NCBI RefSeq assembly: GCF_047675955.1
Contig: NC_132919.1
Location: 68,490,816-68,554,815, forward strand
From: Chlorocebus sabaeus
Taxonomy: Eukaryota; Chordata; Mammalia; Primates; Cercopithecidae
Reading direction: 5' to 3'
DNA length: 64,000 bases
The position numbers were made by a program, and so were the translations under genes. Shown here one piece after another: positions 22,707 through 34,444 of this stretch. How positions within the stretch are numbered: position 1 is the stretch's first letter; each line of letters opens with the position of its first letter. The notes beneath the pieces were generated by a model. That model was not told the DNA's origin and did not search any database. It worked only from the letters and a program-made list of their open reading frames with translations.

Positions 22707-24468
22707 GGCAGCATTTGCGAAGCTGTTGAATGACCTCATCATTTAGTATAGTTTGATTTGTAGTTGCAGGCCATTGTCCCATTCCCAATAACTGGTCAGC
22801 TGCAACATTAACAGGAGGATTAGAGCCTCGATTAAGCTGAACTCGATCCTGGACAGCATCGACCCACCAAGTCCTGAATTGTAAATACTGGGATTTAGAT
22901 AGTACTGATTTTGCTAGAATTTACCAATCACAAGGCACCAAACTGCTGTTTATCTTCTGCGAGAGCTTTTAATGTGGACCGGACAAAAGGGGAGTTGGTG
23001 CCGTATTGCTTCACTGATTCTTTGAAATCTTTGAGGAATTTAGAAGAAAAACTCTCCCAAGAAGCAGGGCGTAGCTGGACCTGGCCTGGATGAAGACGAT
23101 CTGGTTGGACTACTGCCTGGACTGCAGGTGTACCTGGAACTGGCTGCGCCGCAGGCAGTTGTGGAGCCTGCTGATCTGCCTGCCTGAGGAGCCTGACCGT
23201 CAGGCTGCGGAGCTTGAGGAGCCTGAGGAGCCGCGGGCTCAGCCACCTGCTGGGCAGGATCAGCGGGCTGTGGCTGATCCTGCGCCTCAGGGACGGAGGC
23301 GGCAGGCATCGGAGGTTGTAAAATTACAGGAAATTGCCAGGCTTCGGGATCCCCATATTCCCTTGCCTGAGAGATGGCCCTCATAAGAGGAGTATCATTT
23401 TAAGGAATGTATGTGATTTGTTGCTCGTGAGCGGCCATGGTGGTGGCGGCAACGGCAGTGGCGACCGGACCAGAAGCAGAAAAGAAATGAGGGTTTGGAA
23501 TAGAGGAAGAATTGAGAACCTGTAAGCCAGGTGGAGGCGCGAGTACCTGCTGAGCAGGTCTTTCAGGGGCCTGAAGTCCAGGCTGCCGGCGGTAACTGCA
23601 GGACAGGCTTCAAGCGAGCCTGATACTCCGAAGGAGAAGCAGACGTGAGAGACGGATAACCAGGTTGAGTAGGGATAGGGTCGAGGCCCTCGTTACCGGG
23701 TTACCGGGCCGAACGGGCGGAAGGTGGAGGGCCCTGCGGCAGGGCTGAACAGAGACAGTGTTGAGAGCCTCACTGGCGGGCTGAGAATTGAGAGCCTGCG
23801 TACCAGGCTGCATAGAAACGTAGTTTAGAGCCTCTTTTTCAGGCTGTATAGCCTCCTTTCCGGGCTGTGTAGCTGGAAGGTGGGGGGCCCTGTAGCAGGG
23901 CTGAGGAAAGATAGGAGGGTCCGGCCACGACGGCTGTGGATAGTATATTTCGGTTGGATTCTGCTGGTTGGGGGCAAGGACATCATTTGAAAGTTCATGG
24001 TAAAGTGATGATGGGGGCACGGCAGGCTCTGGTGTGGGCGGCGGGGCCCAAGGAATGTCAGAATGGAGGTCCGTCTGTAGAATCACGGCCTCAATCTGTG
24101 CAGTATCCTCAGGGGAAAGAGAACTGAGAATTTCCTCATCCTCCTCAGAGGAGACGAAAGAGGGATCAGCCTCCACGTTGTCTACCCGAGTCTGCAAGGA
24201 GTCTAGGACAGAGCGAACCGAAGCCCAGATTGGCCAAATAGTGGGCGGAATAACATGTCCCCCTTTATGAGCAATTTTAAATTGTCGGCCAGTTTCATCC
24301 CAACGTTTGAGTTCTGAAGTTCCCTCAGTAGCAAACCAAGGGTAAAGGAGATCTACGACCTCGAACTGGTTTAATTCACTTATTAGTAGAAAGTTTTACA
24401 CCTCCTTCTTTAAGCAGAGTTTTTATAACATTTAAATAAGCCGAGTACTTGGTACCGGCCTGTCGCAT
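22707..24468 (-). pseudogene. ERV-K (HML-type) gag remnant, unit 3
   Basis: Repeat of 11982-13743. Start codon at 24466-24468; same early frame change, repeat-rich linker and in-frame stop. Confidence 0.75.
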
Positions 24469-24598
24469 GGTGTCCCCGGGATACTCTGAGGGCCCAAGCT
24501 TACCACCAAGCTTATTGACCGCAAGCCTCAGGAATCTGTCGTCGGTAGTCCTCCGCTGAGTTCCGCGCTCAAAGTGCACCTTCACACAGCGAGAGAGA

Positions 24599-24616
24599 CA
24601 TCCTCGTTGGGTGCCA
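24599..24616 (-). other. Retroviral primer binding site, unit 3
   Basis: Same as 3125-3142. Confidence 0.75.
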
Positions 24617-24618
24617 GA

Positions 24619-25640
24619 TGTAGGGTCCAGCCCTACGGGGCCTGTGGGTTTTCTCTTCGTGTGCGGAGACGAGAGATCGTAGAAATAAAGACACAAGACG
24701 CAGAGACAGGATGAAAGACAGCTGGGCCCGGGGGACCACTGCCACCAAGCGCGGAGACCGGTAGTGGCCCCGAATGCCTGGACGGGCTGCTATTTATTGT
24801 ATTCGAGGCAAGGGGGCAGGGTAAGGGGTGTGAGTCATCTCAAATGATTGAGAGGTCACGCGAGTCACGTGTCCACTGGACAGGGGGTCTTTCCCTTTGT
24901 GATAGCCGAGGCGGAGAGGGAGGACGGCATACGTCAGCATTTCTTCTACGCACTTATCAGAAGGATCAAAGACTTTAGTACTTTTACTAAGTCTGCTACT
25001 GCTATCTTCTAAGAACTTAAAAGGAGGAGCCAGGTGTACAGGCGGAACGTGAAAGTGAACAAGGAGCGTGACCACTGAATGAAGCACAGCATCCCAGGGA
25101 GACGGTCCAGCCTCCGGATGACTGAGGGCAGCCCTGGCTAATGTCAGGCCTCCCACAAGAGGTGCTGGAGCAGAGTGTTCTCCATCTCCCCTGGAGAAAG
25201 GGAGATTCCCTTTCCCGGTGTGCTAAGTTACGGGTGCCTTCCCGGGCACTGGCGCTACCGCTAGACCAAGGTCTGTTAAGTAACGAGAGCCTTCCCAGGC
25301 ACTGGCGTTACCGCTAGACCAAGGAGCCCTGGAGCGGCCCTTATCCGGGCGTGACCGAGGGCTCACACTCTTGTCTTCTGGTCACCTCTCACCGTGTCCC
25401 TCCGGCTGCTAACTCTCTACGGCCCGGTTTTCCCTAGGTTAAAACAACAGAACAGAGATTCTTACAGTAATAGAACCAAGAGTAACGCTGCAGACTAATG
25501 ATTAGTAATAGTCATCTACAATCATATCTGTATCCTATTTCTGGTATAACTTTTCTTATTCTGATTATTTTCTTTACTATACTGGAACAGCTTGTGCCTT
25601 CAGTCTCTTGCCTCGGCCCCTGGGTGGCTTGCCGCCCACA
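24619..25640 (-). mobile_element. 5' LTR of HML-type provirus, unit 3
   Basis: 1022 bp, repeat of 3145-4166. Confidence 0.88.
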
Positions 25641-27022
25641 AGGTGAGATATATTGCATTGAACTATAGTTTGTGTTGATTGCCGAAGGGTTTGGGGCGGG
25701 GGGGGGGGGCACCCCCTGAAATTCCGCCCTGGAGGAGTTTCAGGCCTCACCCTAACCCCGGGGCCGTGGCTAATGATAAGGCCCACCTCTTACGGCCTTG
25801 GGCCCTCGAGTGAAATAAATGTTGGAGGTAATGCGCCTAAAGCCCTCAGCCCTCAGCTCTCCGCCGAAGCTGGGTTAGGAAGGAGGAAGGGAGAGGTACA
25901 TGCTGACCCCGCAGGCGGCAGTCTGTGCCTCGGAGAGAAACTTTATCGCAACCTTGCCGGGGACCTTGACGCCCATCCTCCCGCAAGAGCACCCCGGCAG
26001 TCACCCCTGCCCTCTGGTGTCCTGCCACCCCGAGCCCGACCTTCCCCCTATACCCCCGCGCGGGGCCAGTAACCTCCTAACTGCGTCTTCTCTGTTTCGG
26101 GCTGTCGCGCTCATCACGTTTGCGTCGTTTCTTCGCTCCACAAACGTTTACTGAGCGCCTTCCACACGCCAGGCACCAGAGTAGCGCCGGGAAACAGGGA
26201 TAAGTACTGAGGAGGGGTCCCAGCCCTCAGTGATGGGATTTCAGAGGGGGAGATAAAGGATTGCCCAGAAGGGTGGTGAGTGGAATAGTTGATATAAACA
26301 ACGGGGGTGCGACGAAATACATAGGAGGTCTGCTAGTCACATATGGGGTGGGTGCCCAGGGCCCTTAATTAAGGGAGGCTTCCTGGACGGGTGACAGCCA
26401 AGCGGAGTCCTGACAACCTGCGTCAGGAGTAGCCAGGCGAGGAGGAGGTGAAAGGAATCCACGTCCCGAGCAGAGAGGCAGCTTTCCCTGCACAGCACAG
26501 GACACGGTCCGTGCACAGAAGCCACAGGAGAGGCAGGCACAGGGGCTGGGGAGAATCCTTGCCGGGCCCTCGCCATCCACGCGCCGCCTCCCTCTGCCGG
26601 GTGTCTGGTGTCAGCCTCCTGCCCGGCAGAGGAACTCCAGCCCCTGCTCCCCGAAGCCCCGCCAGGCCTTCGGCTTCCCTGACTCCCTGAATGGGCCCCA
26701 CGTCCGGCGTCCTTCCCTGAATGGGCCCCACGTCCGGCGGGTACGAGGCCGGTCTCCCCGCCCGCCGGTGACGAAGTAAAGGCCCGGCGCCACCCGGGCT
26801 CCTGCCCTGGGACCTCGTCTTTCTCCAGGAAAACGTGGACCGCTCTCCGCCGAGCGCTCTCTTCCACAGACCCCTGTCGCCTTCGCCCCCAGTCTCCTTC
26901 GGTTCTGTCTTCGCGCCGGCTGGATAGAAACCAGGAAGTCGCCCCCAGCGGAGCCCCGGCTCCCCCAGGCAGAGGCGGCCCCGGGGGCGGAGTCAACCGC
27001 GGAGGCCGCGCCCTCCGTGAAA
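25641..27022 (+). other. U2 upstream flank, unit 3: no gene seen
   Basis: Repeat of 14916-16297. Confidence 0.7.
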
Positions 27023-27039
27023 GGGCGGGGTATGCAAAT
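27023..27039 (+). promoter_or_regulatory. U2 distal sequence element, copy 3
   Basis: GGGCGGGG followed by ATGCAAAT (27032-27039). Confidence 0.9.
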
Positions 27040-27192
27040 TTGTAATGAAAGCCGGGGAACGCCGGATCCAAGCACGGGTGTAAGATTTCCCTTTTCAAAG
27101 GTGGAGAATAAGAAATGAGCCCGAGTGTGTAACGGCGTCCATAGTGGGGTGGAAGAGACAGAGGGGATGGGGCAAGGAGCGAGAGTGGGGCT

Positions 27193-27213
27193 CTCACCGC
27201 GACTTGAATGTGG
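27193..27213 (+). promoter_or_regulatory. U2 proximal sequence element, copy 3
   Basis: Same bases and spacing as copies 1 and 2. Confidence 0.85.
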
Positions 27214-27253
27214 ATGAGAGTGGGACGGTGACGGCGGGCGCGAAGGCGACGGC

Positions 27254-27441
27254 ATCGCTTCTCGGCCTTTTGGCTAAGATCAAGTGTAGTATCTGTTCTT
27301 ATCAGTTTAATATCTGATACGTCCTCTATCCGAGGACAATATATTAAATGGATTTTTGGAGCAGGGAGATGGAATAGGAGCTTGCTCCGTCCACTCCACG
27401 CATCGACCTGGTATTGCAGTACTTCCAGGAACGGTGCACCC
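27254..27441 (+). ncRNA. RNU2: U2 spliceosomal snRNA, copy 3 (last of the array)
   Basis: 188 nt, same as copies 1 and 2, with intact promoter and 3' box. It lies 1.25 kb from the SERV-like insertion. Two small changes in its downstream flank separate this unit from the others: GACCTGCGG for GACTTGCGG near 27581, and CCTTTATGGAGG for CCTTTTGGAGG near 27688. Confidence 0.98.
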
Positions 27442-27459
27442 CCTCTGGGGATACAACGC

Positions 27460-27475
27460 GTTTGCTAAAAGTAGA
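27460..27475 (+). terminator. snRNA 3' box, copy 3
   Basis: GTTTGCTAAAAGTAGA, 18 nt after the RNA end. Confidence 0.9.
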
Positions 27476-27770
27476 GGGAGAGAAAGAGAGAGCGAGTGGG
27501 CGGGACGGCTTGCACGCCAAGCATGTGTGCTACGCCGGCTTGCCGGGTTACCTGCTCGTTGGAGTACCATGGGGTTTCTGACCTGCGGCCGGCAGACGGT
27601 AGGCCTTGCGGCACGCTTCCGTTTACGCCGTGACTGCAGCGCTTTGGGAAGCCTACGACCCGACCCCCCGCAGCCGACCGACTACTCCTTTATGGAGGTC
27701 GTTAGATCTCAGCTTGGCAGTCGAGTGGTGGTGACCTTTTAAGGGAATGGGATCCACCCGGAACTGAACT

Positions 27771-27772
27771 CA

Positions 27773-27807
<35 letters not shown>

Positions 27808-27888
27808 CTTGCTTCCTTCCTTCCTTCCTTCCTTCCTTCCTTCCTTCCTCTCTCTGTCTCTCTCTGTCTCTCTCTGTCTCTGTCTCCC
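27771..27888. repeat. Pyrimidine microsatellite, unit 3
   Basis: Intermediate in length between the unit 1 and unit 2 tracts. Confidence 0.9.
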
Positions 27889-27922
27889 CCTCCTTTTTGG
27901 TTTCCCCCCCTCCGTCCCCCCC

Positions 27923-28363
27923 AAGTTCTGGGGTACATGTGCAGGACGTGCACGTTTGGAACATAGGTATACGTGTGCCACGGTGCTTTGCTGCACCTAT
28001 CAACCAGTCATCAAGGTTTGAAGCCCTGCATGCGTTGGGTATTTGTTCTAATGCTCTCTCTCCCCTTGCACCCCACGCCCCGCCAGGGCCAGGTGTGTGA
28101 TGTTCCCCTCCCTGTGTCCATGTGTTCTCACCGTTCAACTCCCACTTAGGAGTGAGAACGTGCGGTGTTTGGGTTTCGGTTCCTGTGTCAGTCTGCTGAG
28201 AATGAAGGACATGAACTCATCCTTTTTTATGGCTGCCTAGTAATTCCATGGTGTATACGTGCCACGTTTTCCTTATCCAGCCTATCGCTGATGGGCATTC
28301 GAGTTGGTTCCAAGTCTTTGCTACTGTAAATCAACATGCGTGTCCATGTGTCTTTCTAGTAGG
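27923..28363 (-). mobile_element. L1 3' end fragment, unit 3
   Basis: Repeat of 6455-6895, with GGGGTACATG where units 1 and 2 have GGAGTACATG. Confidence 0.85.
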
Positions 28364-28684
28364 AACTTCTTCCTCTTCGGCCCGCTGAGTAGCTGGCACT
28401 TGAAGGCAGGTGCCAACGCACCGGCAACACGCTTCCGTTTTTGCCCAGGAAAAACTGAGGTGCAGGTAATATAAGCCATGTATCGGGGAACGCACAGGAG
28501 CAGAACTCCAGTCCAAGCATCGTGGCTCCACCGTTCATGCTTGATGCATCTGTAGGCTCCGTTCTAGGTATGCACATCGTTTACGGGATCAGCCACCGGC
28601 AGTTGCCTTGCAACCGTGATGACAAATCTCTGCCGGCTCTTTTGGGTCGCATCCCTGTATCTATAAATTGCATCCCAACATAAA
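28364..28684 (+). other. Unassigned unit sequence up to the provirus target site
   Basis: Repeat of 6896-7218; no gene seen. Confidence 0.5.
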
Positions 28685-28690
28685 GATCGG

Positions 28691-29129
28691 TATCCCGGCC
28701 CGTGGGATCGTCCAAAGCAGGCCCTGGAGGAGGGAGTGGGAATTTGGGGAACAAGAGACACGAGAAATGGAGACAAGACAGTGCCCTGATCAAGTCTCCT
28801 TTAATGGCGGTAATGCAGTGCCTTATATACACTTGGAGAGGAAGGGGTTGGGCCAAGGTGGAAATGATCTCATTTCAGAGGGCGTGGCCAGGCAGGTTTC
28901 GGTTTCAATGATCGGAGGTCATGTTGCGCCTGCGCTATAAAGTAACAACTTTCGCGTGCGCGGGAAAGATGGGTGAAGAAGAAGCAGGAAGAGCACCATC
29001 TTGTGTGAGGTATTTAATACAGGGGAAAAGGACAAATCTAGGAAGGAGGTGAGAGGTGGAAATGAATAGCGCTCAGGCGTTTAATCGTCAATAATTACTT
29101 GCCATGGCCGGGGCGCACAGCTCCGGAAA
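28691..29129 (-). mobile_element. 3' LTR of SERV-like provirus
   Basis: 439 bp, homologous to 36573-37010. The terminal TGT of the minus strand has become TTT here. Confidence 0.9.
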
Positions 29130-29142
29130 GGTCCCCCTTTTT
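29130..29142 (-). other. Polypurine tract of SERV-like provirus
   Basis: Minus strand AAAAAGGGGGACC abuts the 3' LTR. Confidence 0.8.
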
Positions 29143-29335
29143 ATTGTTTTATGACAAGAAAACGACCCCCCAGGGAACTGCGCCTGTCTTAGGTTGGGTC
29201 AACTCATCCCCACCTTCTAGGCCCGTCATGGGATAAGGCAGCAGCAAAGGCGGCCCTCCTGTCTTAGGCTCCGGTGGAGATAGTGTCCTCTTACCCGTCA
29301 TTGACTGTCCAGTTCAGCACACAGGGGAGGTGGTC

Positions 29336-31060
29336 TTATTGAGGTAAATAAGACTCACCATTTTCAGTCATCTCAAGGCGATGATAATGGACCTGTATAG
29401 GTTTGGCCTGGAAGGCCTCGATTTGTTGTCTGACGAATGCCATAAGCTTATTAAGGATTATAGGCCCGAGAGTGAGGAAGAGTAGAAGAGTAAGTAAAGG
29501 ACCAAGAAATGGCAGGAGATAGGGGAGAAGTCCATCGAGTCCCGTCCACAATGGATTGGTGGCCAGGCCCTTTCTGCGCTTTTCTAGTTCTTCTTGTAAA
29601 GTCTTTATCTTATCTCTGACGATTCCGGATTTGTTGGCGTAAAAACAGCACTTTTCCTGTAAAGCCAAACAGATCCCTCCCTGTTCTGCTGTTAATAAAT
29701 CTAGACCTCTTCTATTTTGGAGAACTACTTCAGCTAATGAGTCTACTTGGTCTTGTAAATCTTGTATAGTACTGGATAAGGTCTGTACATCTGAAATTAA
29801 TTGGTTGGATAATTTAGTATATTGGGTTAGTGAGACCCCTAGGCCTGTGGCTCCTGTTGTAAAAGCAGTGGTGATTCCTAGTCCAGCCAATAAGGGAATA
29901 AATTGTATGGCTCGTTTCGGTCTATAAATAAAATGTTCAATAGCGGGGATGGGGATAGGTTCATCTCCAGAAATGATATCAATGTCGGGGAGAAGAGTGG
30001 CCAGAACACAAAGCCCTGTCCAATTTGTAGGTAGATAAGTATATGCCATGTTGTTTCCACAGACGAAGACCGAGCCATTTACAGCACACAAAGGGTCGGT
30101 GGCATGGATTATGGAGGTACAGTTGTCAGACATAACATAGCCTAGATCAATTTCTTTAGTGCTTTTATACGATGGTGAAAAGAGGCAAAAGGAATTAGAA
30201 AACGTCATCGGTTGAACTAAGAGGGGAGAGATAATAGGACAGGAATTATTTACCAAGGATTCATTTGAGTAATTGACATAGGACAACAAAAAGTTAGGTA
30301 TAGCTAGAGGAATGGGGGGCCCATTTTAAGACAAAGCCAACAATCGTGGGCTAGGCTTGTATTGGACATTTGAAGTAAATTGTAAGTAGCATTGAGGATA
30401 TCAAAAGTTTGAGCATCGAGCCTAAAATTATCTCTAATCTCAGGCAGGGCTAAGGGGTGATATTGAAGTTCAGGATATAGAGCTTTATGAATCTTTTCTA
30501 ATTTTTTTTTGGACGGTTTTAATTCATGCAATATCTAATGGGCCTCCTCCATCAGAAATATGAATGGGAGCAGTAGTGCTCCAACAAACAGGCTTTCCTT
30601 TTTGGCCGTTACAAGAAGATTGTACAAGTTTATTAATGGATCCTAATACTTGTACGTCATTGGTACCTCCAGTTTGTGTTTTTAGTAACATGGCCGTATA
30701 GTATGTTTTATTGCCTGATTTGCATTGTTGATAGGAGGTATAACAGGAACTATGTACAGAAGATTGGAAAGAGCTACAAGGGCATTCTAGGAGCGGCCCG
30801 CTAGACGAGGTGTCTCTTGGGGTAGACTTACATTTCCACGACTGGTCTGGCATTAAGTACGCTGTCTTGCCCGAGCAAGTCACCTGGGTGATTCTGTCTG
30901 ACGGAGGTTCAGATATTTGTCCCCCTCTGCAGTCACAAGGCTGGCCGTATTGTTTTTGTAGTAATCCTCTTGCTTTATGAGGGTCACCAAAACCTGCATA
31001 GACTGTCACTATGTTATATAGAGCGATTATTCTCCAAAGGAATCTCATGTTAGGCTTCAT
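29336..31060 (-). pseudogene. SERV-like env, broken
   Basis: Type D/gammaretrovirus-like envelope. The N-terminal surface part (31060 to 30527) has a hydrophobic signal sequence. It ends in SDGGGPLD, the motif of the RDR receptor-interference group (known to use the ASCT2 transporter), and a TGA stop follows two codons later. Coding then continues in another frame (30304-30531, with a CWLC motif), and shifts back at 30289. The last part, 29336-30289, is open. It holds the surface C-terminus, an R-P-K-R cleavage site, a fusion-peptide-like stretch, an immunosuppressive-domain-type segment, CX6CC, a membrane span near its C-terminus and a short tail. No complete envelope can be made from the sequence as it stands. 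Confidence 0.88.
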
Positions 31061-31089
31061 TTCCTGAAAAACAAAAAGGAAGAAACTTC

Positions 31090-33700
31090 TCAGGGAGATT
31101 TATCTTCCCTGGCCTGACAATGGTTATGATTTATTTGTCTTACCAATCTTTCAGGCAGCCATCTGGCTGCATCATTCTTTTGTGAGAAGATGCATACTGA
31201 GCCTCTTCCCCAAATTAAAACTGGATCGGGGCCATGCCATGAATTATCAAGTGGATCTTTCCATTTTACCATTGCAAACTGTTTTTGAGATTCAGGATGC
31301 CAGAAACGGTCGGCAGCAGATTTTCCATGACTGTCCAAATTTTAAAAATTAAGGATAAACAGGGCATGATTGAGTATGTTTCTGGGGGTACCCTTCACGG
31401 GGTACCAGCTCCCCCCTTTTAATTTTGTGATTACAGTTTTTAATGACAGATGGGTTCTTTCTACTATACCTTGTCCTTGGGGATTGTAGGGAATGCCTGT
31501 GGTATGTTTAATTTGTAGGGTATTGCAGAATTGTAAAAAGGTTTTAGCTATATAACCAGGGCCATTATCTGTTTTAATTTGTTTGGGTATTCCTAAAATA
31601 GAAAAGCAGTGTAATAAATGAGCTACGACATGTTTGGTGGCCTCTCCTGTTTGGAGAGTTGCACTAATGAATCCACTATAGGTGTCTATGCATACATGGA
31701 TATATTTTAGTCGGCCAAATTCTAAGTGGTGAGTAACGTCCATTTGCCAAATTTCGTTGGGGATGAGTCCTCGGGGGTTAATTCCTAAATGAGGAACAGG
31801 TAAATACGTTATGCAGTTGGTGCATTGTTTAACTATTTGTCGAGCTTGTTCTCTAGTAAGTTTAAACATGAGTCTTAAGGTTTGGGCGTTTCAATGATGT
31901 AAGGCATGTGCTTTTTGTGCTTGTTGTAAATTGTCTGTAGTGACTGTGGCTATGGTTTTTGTTGCCATGTCGGCTGTTGCGTTACCTCGTGTTAAAGGTC
32001 CCGGTAATCCTGAATGTGCTCTGATATGCCCAAGAAAAAAGGGGGTAGTCCTTTTTTGAATAAGTTGTTGACATTGTAAAAATAAGTTAGCTGTGTCTGA
32101 AATATGTTTAATTTGAGGCACGGTCTCTAAGAGGGGTATTGAATGAGCCAGGTAGGTGCTGTCTGTGTAAATGTTAAGTGGCTGACAAGGAAAGGCTGAT
32201 AATGCTGCAATTATAGCTTGCAATTCGACTAGCTGAGCTGATGTATAAGTGGTCTGGAATTTAACGACTACATTATTGTAGGTGTAAGCGGCAAGTCCTG
32301 TGGAAGATCCATCAGTGAAAATTAGTAATGCGTCATTGAGAGGTTCTTTATTGGTAATATGGGGAAACACAAATGCATGAAGTTTGCAAAATTGAATGAG
32401 TTTGTTAGGTGGGTAATGGTTGTCAATTGTGCCAGTGTAAGAAGCGCAAGCAATTGGCCAGGCTTCCGTATTTTGTAACAGCCAATGGATGTGTGATTGA
32501 GTGTAGGGCTGTATAATGGTAGAGGGTTCTATTCCAAAGTACTTTCTACTGTTTTCTCTTCCCAAGATAATTAGATCAGCTATGGCATCATAATAAGGCA
32601 ACAAAACCTTTTTAGGGGAGGAGGGCAGGTGTACCCACATAATGGGATTGCTCTGCCAGAATAAGCCAGTAGGGGTTATTGTTGTGTTAAAAATAATGAA
32701 TATTAATGGCTGAGAATAATCAATACTGGTAACAAATTGTGTTGCAATGGCATATTCCACCTGTTGGAGTGCTATTAATGCTTCTTTAGTAATGGACCTG
32801 GGGGATTTTGGATTAGAGTCTCCTTTTAATATATCGAAAAGAGGTTTTAACTCCCCTGTAGTGAGTTTTAAGTATGGCCGAAGCCAATTTATGTCTCCCA
32901 GTAATTTTTGGAAATCATTTAAAGTTTTTAAATGATCACGACGTATAACGGCCTTTTGATTAATGATTTTAGGTCCATTAATTTGAAAACCAAGATAGGT
33001 GTATGGATCTTGTAATTGTACCTTTTCTGGGGCTATTTGTAGTCCGACTGCTGTTAACTCTTGTTTGAGTTGGGCAAAGCACTGTAAGACTTGTTCGCCA
33101 ATTTCCCCTGCTATTAAAATATCATCCATATAGTGTATAATATACATTTGTGTCCATGTTTTTCTGACTGGCTCTATAGCAGCAGCTACATATTTTTGAC
33201 ACAAGGTAGGACTATTGGCCATACCCTGAGGTAAGACTTTCCATTGATAGCGCTTCATTGGTTGTTTAAAATTTGTAGATGGAAGACTAAAGGCAAATCC
33301 TTTTTGGTCAGCAGGGTGAAGGGGAATTGTAAAAAAGCAGTCTTTAAGGTCAATAATGATTTTAAAATATTTTTGAGGAATCGCAACTGGTGAAGGCAAT
33401 CCTGGTTGTAAGGCACCCATAAGGATCATAGTGATATTTACCACTCTTAAATCTTGTAAGAGTCTCCATTTGCCAGATTTCTTTTTAATAACAAAAATAG
33501 GTGTATTCCAAGGAGAATTACTTTCCGCAATATGTCCTGCTATCAGTTGTTCCTGCACTAACTGTTGGGCAGCACTTAGTTTATCATTGAGTAAAGGCCA
33601 CTGATCAACCCAAACGGGCTCATCTGACTTCCAAGTAATGGGGTCAGCGCACCTTTGGGGTGCAGGTATGTCAGTGGCCTGAGCTAAAAATTTCCAAACC
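31090..33700 (-). pseudogene. SERV-like pol (RT, RNase H, integrase), broken
   Basis: Reverse transcriptase with the YMDD active site (about 33120-33130) and an RNase H domain with FTDGSS and YTDS motifs, followed by integrase. Integrase has a CTNC zinc motif part, and D, D and E catalytic-core positions are recognisable (in WQMD, DNGPG and VERTH contexts). Two stops interrupt one otherwise continuous frame: TGA at 31888-31890 at the start of integrase and TAA at 31339-31341 before its C-terminal part. A further break near 33685-33708, in a run of T/A, separates pol from the protease overlap region. Confidence 0.9.
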
Positions 33701-33734
33701 CCTTTTTATCAAGTTGTCCTGAAACCAGTATAGG

Positions 33735-34436
33735 CTATGGAACGCCGTTTTCTCCTTTTCCAAGACCTTTACCAGGGGTGTATCCTTGAGTTAACATTTG
33801 TGCAGTAACTATATCATTTGGACTACACATTATAATTTTCATTTGAGAGAGCAGATCTCGCCCCCAAAGGTTAACAGGTAGGTAAGGGATGACAAATGGC
33901 TTAATAAGGCCTGAATTGTTTTCTTTATCTGTCCATGTTAGGTACTTAGAACTTTGTTTAGGATTACTGCTTTGTCCAATTCCTCTCAAGTGAGTTAAAG
34001 TCTCTGTAGTAGGCCAATGAGAGGGCCAATCTTCCTGTTTAATGATAGTTACATCAGCCCCTGTGTCTATTAGTCCAGTGAATGCCTTCCCGTCTAACCA
34101 TAAGGTTAGAGAGGGTTTTTGATTTGTAATTGGTTGCACCCCATATATGTCTGATGATCCGAAACCTTTTATATTTCTATTAGAGTGTTGGATATTATTA
34201 TTTGTTTTGACCAAAGGTAGCAGGATTAGCTGAGCTATTCTAACTCCTTGAGGGACAGTAATAATACTATCAATAGCTCTGGCCATAATTTTAATTTCTC
34301 CTTCATAATCATTATCGATAACTCCAGGGAGGACTTGTAAGCCTCTCATGGTGACACTACTTCTTCCCAAAAGCAGCCCAAGAGCGTTAGGTGGTAAAGG
34401 TCCATATATTCCAGTATTTAAGGTCTGTGGTCCCAT
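33735..34436 (-). CDS. pro: SERV-like dUTPase-protease (pro)
   Basis: The 233-codon open frame lies in the -1 frame relative to gag, as in betaretroviruses, where it is reached by ribosomal frameshifting. The N-terminal half is a dUTPase. The middle is an aspartic protease with DTGAD at its active site. The end is a G-patch-like GKGLGKGENG. Its length and order match type D viruses. No stop or shift was seen within it, unlike gag, pol and env. It is a piece of a dead provirus, so expression is doubtful. Confidence 0.85.
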   Translation of the reverse strand: MGPQTLNTGIYGPLPPNALGLLLGRSSVTMRGLQVLPGVIDNDYEGEIKIMARAIDSIITVPQGVRIAQLILLPLVKTNNNIQHSNRNIKGFGSSDIYGVQPITNQKPSLTLWLDGKAFTGLIDTGADVTIIKQEDWPSHWPTTETLTHLRGIGQSSNPKQSSKYLTWTDKENNSGLIKPFVIPYLPVNLWGRDLLSQMKIIMCSPNDIVTAQMLTQGYTPGKGLGKGENGVP

Positions 34437-34444
34437 TTCAGGTG

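Larger units (their letters stand above)
20029..25640 (-). mobile_element. HML-type ERV provirus, pol-deleted (between U2 copies 2 and 3)
   Basis: Same length and content as 9304-14915: 5' LTR 24619-25640, primer binding site 24599-24616, gag 22707-24468, env 21014-22706, 3' LTR 20029-20999. No substitution was noticed in the open frames when compared with the previous unit. Confidence 0.88.
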
